Positions 23,198 through 35,100 of a stretch of DNA of 64,000 bases are shown piece after piece. Under the pieces are notes generated by a model. It had not been told where the DNA came from. It saw nothing but the letters and a program-made list of their open reading frames with translations, and did no database searches. The translations under genes were made by a program, and so were the position numbers. Positions within the stretch are counted from its first letter, which is position 1. Each line of letters opens with the position of its first letter. The stretch is from Tribonema minus (lineage: Eukaryota; Sar; Xanthophyceae; Tribonematales; Tribonemataceae), in NCBI GenBank assembly GCA_017506865.1, contig JAFCMP010000035.1:496001-560000 (forward strand). The letters are read 5' to 3'.

Positions 23198-26100
23198 ATG
23201 GTGCCCACATTACAAAAACGCGTGAGCTGCATAGCCACGGCTTTGGTGCTGGCGTGTAGTGCATCGCATGGAGCAGCACAATCTGGATGCACCGGCTGCG
23301 CTGGCGATCGCGGATGGCCAGAAGCTGGCGCAGAAGGCGCTCAGGTACGCGCCGTGTTCTCTTCTGATGTCAGAAGCAGTGTGACTGCACGTACTTTTGT
23401 CTGGTAGGAAAATTGGGTAAAATCAAATTCGAGGCAGGCCGGAAGATATCTCTAGGTGTACTTCGCGTGAGCCAGCATCTCGACAAGACCGTGCTTCGAA
23501 ACTTGTTGCAATCACATTGCTTGGTATCAAGACGTTCTACTGCGCAGCTGCTCTGAGTGCTATATCTATGTCTGCGGCTTCAAGTAGGCTCCAACAGTCA
23601 TTGATCCTCAAGTACGGAGGTGCGTGACTTCTTTGCCTGTCTGCTACATGGACAATCTGAGCCATGAGCATGTGTTGCGTGCGCTAATAATTCTTGTACT
23701 CCTGATTCATGAATAAAGTAAGCTACAGTAATTACTGGTGCTCCCCATTATGATCGGTTTTCTGTTGAAGACTTTCACACACACACACACACACACAGTT
23801 CTTGCTGCATCCTCTGCAGTTATAAATGATAGATGTCCAGGGCGAAGTGTGCACGGCAGCACGAGAGCACCAATTCGGCACAGAGCCACCATAATTGTAC
23901 ACGTAGTTTTTCGCATGCACTGTCCGTCACTGAACACAGACAGGCGAACTTCAACAACCACGCCACTGAGTTGCAGCCACGGCAGCATGCTGTTCGACAC
24001 CGCATCCTCAACAACGGAGCGTCACGCCCCCGCTGCGCTTCCACTCCCAGGCGCCGCGCGCACCGCAACAGGTGACGCTCAGCGACCGGCGGTTACACTC
24101 TCCGGACGAGCGCCTGCGGCTCGTCAATGCGCAGGGCTTCCACTACTTCGGCGACCTGACGCGGGACGCGCCCTCCGGTGACGGCAGCGCGCCAATTTCA
24201 AGTCCAACTTCAAGCCCCACTGCCGCGCCCGCCGGCGTCGCGGCCGCGGGCGACAGTCCGCCGCCGCCGCCGCCGCACGGCCACAATAAGAAGCCCAAAA
24301 GGACGACAAGAAGAAGAAGAAGCATGGGGGAAGAAGCAGCATGGGGGGAGGGGGGGGGGCAGGCGCGGGCGCGCAGGGGGCGGGCGGGAAGAAGCAGGTG
24401 GAGAGTCACTTCAGCATCCAGCTGGTGAAGTTTGGCGACAGCGACCCCGCGTATGACAAGTTCATGGAGGCGGCGCGTGACCGCTGGCAGAACGTCATCG
24501 TGGGCGACGTCTACGACATCCGCGGCGTGTCCTCAGGTGCGCTGAAGGGGGCTGGGGGGGGGGGGGGGGGGTCGTGCCGCGCGGGCGCGAGATGCCGCGC
24601 GGGCGTGAGTGCACACGAAGAGTAACGTCTACGTCGCTCGCGCACGAAGGTGTGGTCTGGGCCGGTCATTGCGCAGCGGTCGCGCCGCTTGGCGTGCGCG
24701 CGTGTCGTCGCAAGGTCGGCAGCGCCTCCGATGGCTGCTGGAAGCGCGCGGCCTCTGGCCGTGATGCTTCCTGTACGATCCAGTCGTGTCAAACAGCGTG
24801 TCGCGCGTGGTGAGGCCTGCCACTGCGCGGCCGCCGCCTGTGCGTCCGCCCGAATAGTGAACGCATCGCCTCCAGCGCGCGTCGTGCATCAGCTCCGCGT
24901 GTCGCATGACTTGGAAGCGGCGCCGCGACGGGTGTTCGCGTGGCTGCCCCGTGCCCTCGCTGCGGCGGCGCTCCTGCGGCCGCGCCGCGCTGCCGCGTGC
25001 AGGCGCCAGCCACGTAGCGCGCAGCGCATCAGCGCAACGCCCATATCTCTTCCAGCGGCGTGCGCCTCTGCCCCCTTCATCCTTGAGGATAGATCTGTGA
25101 CGGTTTCCTGTTGCTGATCGATGCCTCGTTCCGCTGCGCGCCTGCAGACCAACTGTTTCTGGACGTCTTCAAGGGCATTAAGCCCACGCCGGAAATCCCC
25201 GGCGTCGTCGACATCGACGACATCGTCATTGGATACCAGTGAGTCTTGTGCGACATCTGCGTATGCGCACGCCGGCGCCGCGCGCTGCGTCGCCTCGTTT
25301 CGGGAAGGTTGTGGCCGTTGTGTGATTGTTCAAAAGCTCGCGTGACCGCCCCAGCTTATGCGCACTGTTTCGCTACATAAAATGGAGCATTGCGATATTT
25401 AACAGACCCCCCCCCCTCCCTCCCCCTTGTGTAGTCTTGTGTGACATCTATGTGTGCGTACGCTGGCGCCGCGCGCTGCGTTGCCTCATTTCGGAGGGTT
25501 TGTTGTGACCGTGGTGTCGTTACCAAGCGCGTGTGACCGCTCCAGCTTATATGTGTTCTCAATGTTTTGCTGCATGTGTGGAGCATATTACAGCCGCCTC
25601 AACCCCCCCCCCCCCCCCCCCCCTTCCGCTCCCCGGTTGCGCACCGCTGGAATCCACAACATCTGCCTTACCTCTCCCCTCTAGCTCTCCCGCAAGGCAG
25701 CGGGGGCAGTGACAGCATCAGCCTTTGCCAACCGCAGATTGTGCGGCGTGCCTGAATGCGGTTCTGCAACTCTCGCTGCGCATCAGGTTTGCCAAGATGG
25801 ACGGCAGAGGGGAAGTGCTCGGCGGCACCTTCATCATACAGTCGCGCACGGACGACATCGGCGCGTTCCCTGTGTCCGCGGCCATGACTTTCGACATTGC
25901 GGTGAGCAGCAGCAACTTCAACTTGAAGTATTTCATTGCGGTCCCTCATCGTACAGTCGCGCGCGAACGACGTTGGCGCGTTCCCCGTGTCTGCGGCCAC
26001 ACATTTTTTTGACATTGCGGTGTGCAGCAGCAACTTCAATTTGAAGTCCTTCATTGCAGATGCGCGCCGGGGGGAGGGGGGGGGGGGGGGGGGGGGTATG

Positions 26101-29100
26101 TGGCATCACTTTAGGACACGCTCGCGTTGCTGTGAGTAACTTCAACTCGAAGCATAACTTCATGCAGGTTTGAGGGGGGGGGGGGGGGGGGGCGGGGGAC
26201 ACGCGCGGCAATTTTGGTCAAGTAGCGGGTACAGAAGCGGCAGCATCAGTTATGATTGATTAAGGACGCACGTGATGAGCCATGCTGTTGCCGCAACCGC
26301 GGTGAGTGCCAATGGTGCCATGGCACAGGTGGGACGCGGCATGACGTGCCACGTATGGGGAAGTTGTACTTCACGTAATCGTCCCACAGCCAGGTCCTGC
26401 CAGCGCAGCGCAACGTCGGGTAGTTGCCGCCCTTCCGTCTACGGGCAGGCTGATGTACACAGCATATGCACAGCGGTCCGGCATTTCTGCGGCATCGCGG
26501 CCGATGCGACCGTAGTTGTGGAACAGCGGCTGGTGATTTGCATTGCTCACTTCACTTTCATGACGTGAGACTTGTTGTCACTGATGCGGCTGTAGCTGTG
26601 GAACAGCGGCTGGTGAATGCTTTGCTAGTTTTTCGTGACGCAAGACTTGTTGTCACGCTGACCCTTTACGTCGCGCCCCCCCCGTGCTGTTCCGCTGCTG
26701 CCCCCCCCCATCAGGACGTCAAGGCGATGGCGAAGGACGGCTCATTCGAGACGGTGGTGCTGCACGAGATGGGCCACGCGCTGGGCTTCTCAGGTGAGTC
26801 TTTGCGGAAGCCTCAAGACGAATGCACGGTTCGTTGTGCGCTTCACGGAGGGGGAGGAACACAAACCACATGAGTGCAGCAGGGTCTGGTGTTCTTGCAG
26901 GCGGCACGGGCCCGGTGCGTTGCGCGGTCGTCTCAGCAGCCCACGCACAGCGTTGCTGCTGTACTAGAGTGCGAGGCTCGTTCGTCGTTGCCTCGCGCGC
27001 GTGTGCTGCAGAGCCTACGTGAGCGCAGCGGTGTGCGTCGTGCATGTCGTCAGCGCACACCACGTCACCCGCGGTGGGCGCGTTTGCAGCAGCGCGCGAG
27101 TCGCGGCGCTCACGACTGCGCCACGTGCACACGGCTGCGCGTGTGCGCACGCCAAACGACAGGGCAGACGTCAAACTCGAAAATCAGCGCTCAGCTCGCA
27201 CGCTTCGCCTGCCCGTCAACTGGCTCAGCGAGAGCGTATCTTGGAACAGGGTGTGCTGTTGCGGCCTTTCGGGGCTTGCCCTGGCCCCAAACCCTGACCC
27301 TAACCCTAGAAGCCCTGCTCTACCACTGAAGGCAGGGCACCACGCGCCGGGGGGCGTGTGAAACCGCTGTACACTTGTAGTACACGGCAGCGCTCGTGAC
27401 AACAGGCTTGGACTCCTTTCCATAAGCGCTTTTGAGTCAGCCGCGGACAGCGCGCTTGTCAGGGGTTGCCTCGCCCCAGAAGAGCCCCCCCGCTTCGCGC
27501 CGTGCATGTGCCGAGGGGGAGCGGTTTGAAGCTGCAGTGCACAGCGGCATCCGCGCACGGCGGCAGCGGGCCGCATGAATGTCTGCTGCTGGCAAAGCGC
27601 ATGCACACGAGCCGTGCCGCGGCATCGGGATTAGGGTTGGGGCTAGGGTTAGGGTCTGAGCAAGTTGGCTGCGTGTGACCGGGGCAGTCTTCAGAAATCT
27701 GCCGGAGGCCGCGCTCTCAGGGTCAGGGTCAGGGTTAGGGTTAGGGTTAGCGCACCGCCGCGCACGACGCGACGCGCTCCTCTCCCTGGCCCCCGTGCGC
27801 GTGCCGCATGGAGCACACAGCGGCGTTATCGTCGGTATGCGTTGATGCGGCCTGTTCTCCGCCCTCGTGCGCGCCTCTGTGTCAAACTTCACACTTGAAG
27901 CGCGCGTCGCTGAGCAGCGCTGCCTGCTCGTCGCGCATCTCTCGCGCCGCCGCAGCGGACATGTGGGCGTCCTTCAAGAGCAAGTGCGGCAAGACCATTG
28001 AATTTGAAGCACGTCTTTGTTCTCATCATTGGCATACGTCGGTGCTGCCCGCCCCCTTCGCCCTTGCACGCCTCTGTGTCAAACTTCACACTTGAAGCGC
28101 GCGTCGCTGAGCAGCGCTGCCCGCTCGTCGCGCATCTCTCGCGCCGCCGCAGCAGACATGTGGGCGTCCTTCAAGAGCAAGTGCGGCAAGACCATTGAAT
28201 TTGAAGCACGTCTTTGTTCTCATCATTGGCATACGTCGGTGCTGCCCGCCCCCTTCGCCCTTGCACGCCTCTGTGTCAAACTTCACACTTAAAGCGCGCG
28301 TCGCTGAGCAGCGCTGCCCGCTCGTCGCGCATCTCTCGCGCCGCCACAGCAGACATGTGGGCGTCCTTCAAGAGCAAGTGCGGCAAGACCATTGAATTTG
28401 AAGCACGTCTTTGTTCCCATCATTGGCGTGCATCGGTGCTGCCCGCCCCCTCCGCCTTCGCACGCCTCTGTGTCAAACTTCACACTTGAAGTGCATGCAT
28501 CCCCACGATGCTGAGCAGTGCTGCCTGCTCCTCGCATCTCTCGTTTGCAGCGGACATGTGGGCGTCCTTCGAGAGCAAGTGCGGCAAGACGTGCAAGGTG
28601 TTTGACGCGGGGACTCCGCACGGCTGCAAGGCGTCCGACAAGTACAAGGCGCTCGGCCTGCCGGGACAGCTCGCGCTGGACCACTCCGGCAAGCCCAAGG
28701 ACGGCAGCTACTGCGCGTGAGTGCCGCCGCGGCAACGTGGTCTCGGTCCATGTCCCTGATGCGCGTGCCCTTGCTAGGCGGTGTGCACATAGCCGCAGCG
28801 CTCGCTGAATGTACATGTGCGCAGCATTCGCGGCGCTTGCTGTAAGGTCGGATTGCGTCGCGCGCTCGCCCGCACCTGCGCCGGCGCAGCTCACACTGGA
28901 CCACTCCGGCAAGCCCAAGGACGGCAGCTACTGCGCGTGAGTGCCGCCGCTGCAGCGGCGCGATTCCGGCCTGCATATCTGGTTTGCACACGCACTTACT
29001 GGGCGCAGCGCACACAGCCGCAGCGCTCGCTGAATATATGTGTGCGCAGCATTCGCGGCACTTGCTGTGAGGTCGCATCGCATCGCGTCGCGTCGCGCGT

Positions 29101-30873
29101 GACACAACCTGCGCTGGCTACTGCAAAGTGCTGACGACGCAGCGCCGCCCGCTGCTGTGCGCGCACGCGAGATGTGAGATGGTCACGCGCGGCACGCTGT
29201 GCCGCCGCTGCAGCGGCGCGATTCCGGCCTGCATATCTGGTTTGCACACGCACTTACTGGGCGCAGCGCACACAGCCGCAGCGCTCGCTGAATATACGTG
29301 TGCGCAGCATTCGCGGCACTTGCTGTGAGGTCGCATCGCATCGCGTCGCGTCGCGCGTGACACAACCTGCGCTGGCTACTGCAAAGTGCTGACGCAGCGC
29401 CGCCCGCTGCTGTGCGCGCACGCGAGATGTGAGATGGTCACGCGCGGCGCGCTGTGTTCCCTGGGCATCGTGTGTCTTGGCCGCGGGATGCGCTACTGCG
29501 CCGCAGACATGTAGCATTCGCGCGCAGCCCATGCGCGCCTGCGACACGTCTCTTGGCGTCGTGCCCAGCATGCATGCTTTACAAGTCGTTCTGGAACACG
29601 TAATCACCCCTTGTGAGATTTGCTGTGAGGATTCGGACCAGGATCACAGTGACCCCTCCTCCAGGCAGGCACCGCATCTCCACCGCCGACCCTGCGTGCG
29701 CGCCGCTGACCGCTGGTACTATTTGCACCCTGCCCCCCCTGCTGTTCTTCGCGCACGCAGTCACTGGGACGAGGCGACGCTCGGCGACGAGCTCATGACG
29801 CCCTACATGAACACCGGGGGGGCCAACCCCCTGACGGCCATAACCATTGCTGCGTTTGAAGACATGGGTTACACGGTGAGAGATTGCTCTGATGCGAGTT
29901 GAAGTTTCACGCGCCTCGCCGTGTGACTGTCTTGCGATGCATGCCAGGCACGTCTGACGTCCCACTGCGCGAAGGCCTCTAACCCTAAACCTAACGCCAA
30001 CCTTAAGGCGTGGGACTTGAGCCATCAGGTGCGACCATGGGTGTGCTCTGAGCGCTGATGCTATTTGAGAGGCTTCACATCACCCACTGATGAAGGGTTA
30101 GGTTTAGGGTTAGGGCTATGGCGCGCTGAACCCGCACCCCCGTGCGCAGCACGCCAACGCTGCGCAACAGCGCTGTTGCGCGCTGTCGTCAGGATCGACC
30201 GCTCTCTCATCAGGATCGACCGGTTTTGGTCCCCCAGCTGACTGCCCCCATTGCTCATGTGGATCACCCACCTCCTGCGCGACAGAGGTTGAGGCAGTGA
30301 GTACATGGAATGAGACGGTGTGCCTTTGAGTTTGCAATGCGGGCAGCCAGAAGCTGCCTTCAGCTGGAGGCCTTGTGGCCATGGTACGCAGTACACACAC
30401 AGGGATATGTGTTTGAATTGAACGAGTACATGCTGTGACCAGCCAGTGCAGGATGCCCCCGTGGCGACGCTCCTCAACGCAGCTGCTCTCATGCCCGCCG
30501 CCGTGCATGTGGCATCACCCCCGCTCCCTGTCGGCCCGTAGGCACACGCTGTGCCCCAGCCGCCCGCTGCGCAATACAGACATCCCCTGCTTTTGTCACT
30601 GCAGCAGCTGTGGCCCTGGGAGCAGGTCTAGCCCCAACCCTAACCCTAGTCCGCGGCGCGCGCGCAACGCCCAGCCCAACTCCCGCGTGTCTCGACCCTC
30701 ACACGCGCTGCTGCCTCCGCGTGCTCGCGCAGGTGAACTACGACGCCGCCGACAGCGCTGAGCTCATCAGCCCCGCGCCCGCCAACTGGCGCGAGCACAC
30801 CGTCAGCCGCATGCTGCAGCGCCGCCGCCAGGCGCCGCAACACGCGCCTGGGCGCCTCGGGCCGCAGATCTAG
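23198..30873 (+). CDS. Secreted zinc metallopeptidase, leishmanolysin-like (M8 type), copy 2
   Basis: Tandem paralogue of the gene at 14614. Exons: 23198-23344, 24072-24536, 25148-25238, 25787-25901, 26715-26793, 28551-28716, 29761-29875, 30733-30873. Exon 1 encodes a signal peptide (residues 1 to about 28) and a short Cys-containing segment. Exon 2 has a piece absent from copy 1 (LHSPDERLRLVNAQGF), a proline/lysine/glycine-rich linker, then the shared HFSIQLVKFGDSD domain start. The active site is intact: HEMGHALGFS, then HWDEATLGDELMTP with the Met-turn. Exons 5, 6 and 8 match copy 1 in length and all shared junctions match in phase. Oddity: within exon 2 the frame before and after the poly-G run at 24339-24359 differs by one, so either a base is missing in the sequence, a tiny intron exists, or the copy is damaged. 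Confidence 0.8.
24335..24362 (+). other. Frame conflict at poly-G run in copy 2 exon 2
   Basis: Upstream codons (to about 24335) are in one frame. The QLVKFGDSD part and the phase-1 donor at 24536 are in another. Exon 2 is 465 bases where 1 modulo 3 is required. A G10 run here makes a homopolymer length error the simplest reading. Confidence 0.6.
25832..26053 (+). repeat. Exon-tail echo with palindrome, after exon 25787-25901
   Basis: About 110 bases spanning the exon end, donor and first 40 bases of intron (25832-25945) recur at about 25947-26053. The echo keeps TTCGACATTGCG-like coding but has an expanded T run. Both copies carry ACTTCAACTTGAAGT or the variant ACTTCAATTTGAAGT directly after the donor region. 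Confidence 0.9.
27720..27750 (+). repeat. Interstitial TTAGGG tract
   Basis: GGTCAGGG units grade into three TTAGGG units in the intron 26794-28550. Others in this intron lie near 27286-27308 and 27631-27656. Confidence 0.85.
27872..28550 (+). repeat. 197-base tandem array of exon-head echoes
   Basis: Units start at 27872, 28069 and 28266, and a partial fourth at 28463 leads into the real exon at 28551. Each of the three echoes contains an acceptor and the first 40 or so bases of exon 6 (ADMWASFKSKCGKT), then breaks off at ATTGAATTTGAAG instead of continuing into TGCAAGGTG. Each unit also holds CTTCACACTTGAAG. Units differ at only a few positions, so the array is young. Confidence 0.95.
28887..28940 (+). 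repeat. Exon-tail echo of exon 28551-28716
   Basis: The last 50 exon bases (LALDHSGKPKDGSYCA) recur at 28887-28936 with the same GTGAGTGCCGCCGC donor and almost no change. Confidence 0.95.
28943..29455 (+). repeat. 258-base near-identical tandem duplication
   Basis: Copy one runs 28943-29200 and copy two 29201-29455, with only a handful of differences, some of them 3-base length changes. It follows directly on the exon-tail echo. Confidence 0.95.
29876..30010 (+). repeat. Intron segment shared with the paralogue
   Basis: From the donor on, about 130 bases (GAGAGATTGCTCTGATGCGAG and onward, including a CCCTAA tract near 29980-30006) closely match 20845-20985 in the equivalent intron of copy 1. 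Confidence 0.85.
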
Positions 30874-32197
30874 AGGCCCCCCTGCCCCCCCCCCCCCCCC
30901 CCTGTCCCCCCAGCATGAGTGCGCCGCCGCCGCGCGTGACTCCGTCCCGCGGTACCCAGCTCCCTCGGGAGCTCATGCGCACGGTTGAAGCGCTGTCGCA
31001 ACGATGACCGCCACGAGTGGTGCGCCGTTTCCGCCTTTCGCGTGGCGATGGTTGAGGCGCTGCCGCTCACGAGTACGCCCCCTGCCCTTTTTCTCGCAAC
31101 CTCTCCAGTCTGTGATGCGCGTGTGCCAGAGAGCGCTGTGTGGGTTTGCCACAGTGCAGCAGGCCTCTGTTCCCTGCTGTCGAAGCCCCCCTACCCCTCC
31201 CCTACCCCCCCTCCCCCCCCCCCCGCCCCCCTGCCCCCCCGAGCGTTTGTGCTGTGGGACACACCGCGATGCGTGTGCTCACGGGACACGTTTTATGTGA
31301 TGACTATTCGCCGCCTGGTGTTCAGACCCCTTGTGCTCGAGTGCAATCATCAGGGCGGGGTCGAGAGCCGGACCCTGCGCACTGTCGCACCCGTTTACAG
31401 TTGAAGTCAGTACTTGTCTGTGCCCCAGTGCCACTGCCGCGCCCTTCATCTTTCCGATAAGGCGCGGCCAGAACAGGTTTTTGTATGTGTGAGGTGTGCT
31501 GCGCTGCAGCGACGCACCGTAGACAACTGCTGATTTTGGATGCCCTTTAAAAAGATGAATGAACGGCGGCTTGTGCGCTTTGACAACGGCGGTGACAATG
31601 CATCAAATGATTTCTTTTGCTTGTGTGCTTGCGCGCTCATATGCACCCCCTACTGCTGTTGTCCCCTCCAGGGGCCCGCCTCCCTTTCCCCCCCAATTAT
31701 AACCTTGGGAGGGGTATGTAGAGGAAGAGTCCCAGGGGGCAACTGCTGCTGCTATGTGCTCATGGTAATGAGCGCGACTTGCAGTCTTTTTGTACGCTGC
31801 TGCACGAAGGTGAGCTACGCAAGCCACGTTAACACGCTCAGCGCAGTAGAATGAGATGCGCTGAAGCCCATGCACTAGCGCGCCATGACACGACATGGTT
31901 ACAACAACAGGCCACTGCTGAAGCAGGCAAACTAACAAGCTCTGGCAGGTTGATGCATGGCCCACCGACCGCAGTGACATGCAAAGCACAATCACGCAAC
32001 ACTCAGGCACTCCCCGAGTACCAGACAGCGCACCACAATCGACAACAGCAGAGATGCAGAGCGCGAGTCCAGGTTGGCTCACGGTACACATGTAAGGAAG
32101 TGCATCATTCACTGGATCAGGGGGGGCGATACTGGCGCAGGTGGCAAACGCGCTTTTCGCGTGCCCTCGCTTTCTGCAGCCTTGCTCGCTCGCCGCC
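30874..32197. other. Convergent intergenic, metallopeptidase copy 2 to PSMB1
   Basis: A poly-C run (30885-30902) follows the stop codon. C-rich runs recur near 31190-31240. No gene was recognised. It contains the 3' flanks of two convergent genes. Confidence 0.6.
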
Positions 32198-35100
32198 TCA
32201 GTCCTTCTTGAGGTTGAATATCTGCAGCGGGCAGTTGCAGCAGATGCACACACGCCAGTGCTGCTGAAAGGTGAATGCGCATTCAAGAATGAGGTCTCGG
32301 CGACAGTGCGTTGCTGCGGCAGGTGCATCGGCTGCATGCCCACGGCTGCAGAGATGTCCGTTTCTGCTGTGCAGTGCACGGCACGCGCGTCACCGCTGAT
32401 GGTCCTGAAACCTCGAGCCGAAGGCACGCGGTGCTGACGCGGGCACGGCGCAGCAGAAGCACGCACACACTGGTTCTGTTCATCACGTAGCAGCGATGGC
32501 TCGTGCGCAAACGGCAGTGACGAAGGCGAACGTCTTCCAGCACGACGCAGTCACGACGTACTGGCAGCCAGCGCGCCACCACCTACTTCTAGCTTTCTGC
32601 AACGATGTACGACCAACGCTCAGCGTAAGCTCCGGCGCCAGCACGCTGCAGCACGCGCTTGCCCGCCCGCCGGCAGCGACCTGATCATGACTGAGTCTCG
32701 TTGACTGAGCCCCGTTGAGCCGCGTGCGTCGTCAGTGCCCGCGAGAGATCTATGTACCCTGTCCCAACAGCAAAATGTGCGATTCGGCTGTGCCTCTGCC
32801 GATCAACGCGCGCGACCGCGACAAGTGCACGCGACGGCGGCAGCGGCAGCAGTTTTACGAGCGCTGCTACGAGCGCTGTCACTGCCGTGCGTACGCGTTT
32901 AGCAGGAAACCCTCTTCCAACTGTTCACCTGATGACCACATCTCCATGTGTGTCCTTATTGTAAGCATTACGTAAACCCCCCGCTTTGACTTCTTTTGAC
33001 AGCTACGCAGCCCCCCGCTCCCACCTGAGTTTGCGCGCCGGCGGCGGTGATGACGCAGATCTCTCCACCGCGTCGCCCATGCACATGCCGCGCTGGCCTG
33101 CTGTCAAGCCTTGACCTCTTTCCAACGTTTCCAGACACCTCTACTGCAAGCATTCCACAAGCAGCCCGCTTGCGTTCGTCGACCGCTGCTCCCACCTGAG
33201 TTTGCGTGCCGGTGGCGGTGATGATGCAGATCTCGACGGCGTCGCCCGTGTAGATGTCGCGCTCGCCGGCGGTGATGAACACGTCCTTCACCAGGTCCAC
33301 CGTCTCCTCCGCCGTGCGCACGGGCTTGGGGTCGAGGCGCGTCTTGAACCCCACCAGGTTGTCCATCACCTGCGCGAGCGAGCGAGCACGGATGCGCGTT
33401 GGCAAAGCAGAACCCGTGGCGCGTCGTGCGGTGCGTCGTGCGGTGCGCCGGCGGAAGTCACGGCGCGCAGTGTGCTTGTGCATTAACCCCTAAAATCTAA
33501 CCCGAAGTGCTTGCGCGGCGGCGGGTGCGCGTTGGCAAAACCTGCGGCGCATCGTACGGTGCGCCGGTGGACCGCACGGCGCGCGGTGTGCTCATGCCTA
33601 TCCCCTCACACCTAACCTCTAACCTAAACCCTCACCCCTCACCCCTAACCCTAAGCTTGTGCCGCTCAGGGCAGGACGGGGCGCAGCGGAAGGCGCGCAG
33701 TGCGAGCAAGCAAGTGATACGCATCGTTGATGAGTACCAGTGCGCCGCAAGAGGTGCTGCCTGTTGCTGAATCCAACATGGGCAACAGCTCCAGCGAAAG
33801 CGTGCTCAACGTGCCAGCGCAAACTGCTGCATCATGCCTGGGAGCTGCACGCGAGTGCTGATGCTCTCGCCATCCCAAAAGATGCGCCGACGGCAGCGGG
33901 GAGGACTCCGTCACCCAACCAACGCACGCAGCTCACCTGGCTGCAGAAACCGGACGCGCCCGCGCCTGCGATGTCATTCCGCACAGCACTTACACTTGTC
34001 ACACTTCCCACGCGCCCGGGCCGCGAGGCAGCGCCATTGCCATCGCGGCTATCGCAACCCTAACCCTAACCCTAACCCTAACCCTGCCCGCGGCCACCAC
34101 GCACCGCCATCTACGCACTGAGGCGCCTTATGCGGCAGCGCGCATACGTACTGAACAGGACCATCGATTCAAGAGCGCCACACAAAGCTTGAACCGCCAA
34201 AACGAATCTCTGCTGCGGAACAGCAACTCCAATACTGGTGCCGCCCGCGGTGCGTACGTGAGCGCGCCTGACGCGGTCAGCACTACCTTGCCCGCGACCA
34301 CCAGCGCTGCGCCTGCCACTGCGCCTGCGCGTCTCACGCCTGCCGCTGCGCCTGCGCGTTGAGACGCCAGCGCAGCGGCATACACATACAGTAACGACAG
34401 TAACGATACCGGTGTCGCGTGCGGCGAGCACGCACCGGTATGATGTAGGACTGGCCCGAGCCGGAGGCGCTGTACTCGACGCGCTCGTACGAGCCGATGG
34501 CGTCGTAGGAGAAGACGGCGCCCTTGCCCTCCGCGTCGAGGCCCGCCAGCACGTTGAACGAGTAGTACGGGAAGAACCGCCTGTGCGGGGCAGCGCGGGG
34601 GCGGCGGCGTGCGGCGTGCGATGGTGTCAATACATGGACAGTTTGAAAGACCGAGTGGCGCTGCAGGGCTCGCGAGCGCCGCCGACGCGTCGAGCGGTCT
34701 GTGGCGGTGTGTGCATGAGATTGCTGGCCGGCCGCGCCTGCGCAGCGCGCACTGCGCAGCCTGCCGCGCACTACGGAGAAAAAAGGCAGGCGCGCCGCCG
34801 GCTCCGGTCGAGGCGCCGGCTTTGTGCGTGATCAGTGCACGCCAGCAAAGCGCGACCAGCAAACGCTGCTGCTGCGGTGACTTGACCGGCGTAGCTGCCG
34901 CTGAGCCAGCAGTGCTGTACACCTGGCACAGGACAGCCCCCAGTGCTCAGCTGTTTCACACGTGCACGCGTGATGACGACAGACTCGCGACGCACGCGCG
35001 TGCGCGACGGCGCGCGCACGCAGCCAGGCTCGCCGCAATCGAAGAGCGCAAGCTTGCTCACGAGGTCTCTGGCTGGCCGTACCATGCGTCGTGATCTTGA

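Noticed and set aside
23777-23797. CA dinucleotide run as a promoter element
   Set aside because: A simple microsatellite; others occur at 43243-43262 and near 55460 with no consistent relation to genes.
27872-28550. CRISPR array
   Set aside because: Units of 197 bases contain exon and splice sequence with no short repeat-unique spacer pattern, and the host is a eukaryote.
33018-33110. Final PSMB1 exon
   Set aside because: It is an echo of the previous exon end; the true C terminus (LKKD) is encoded at 32198-32221.
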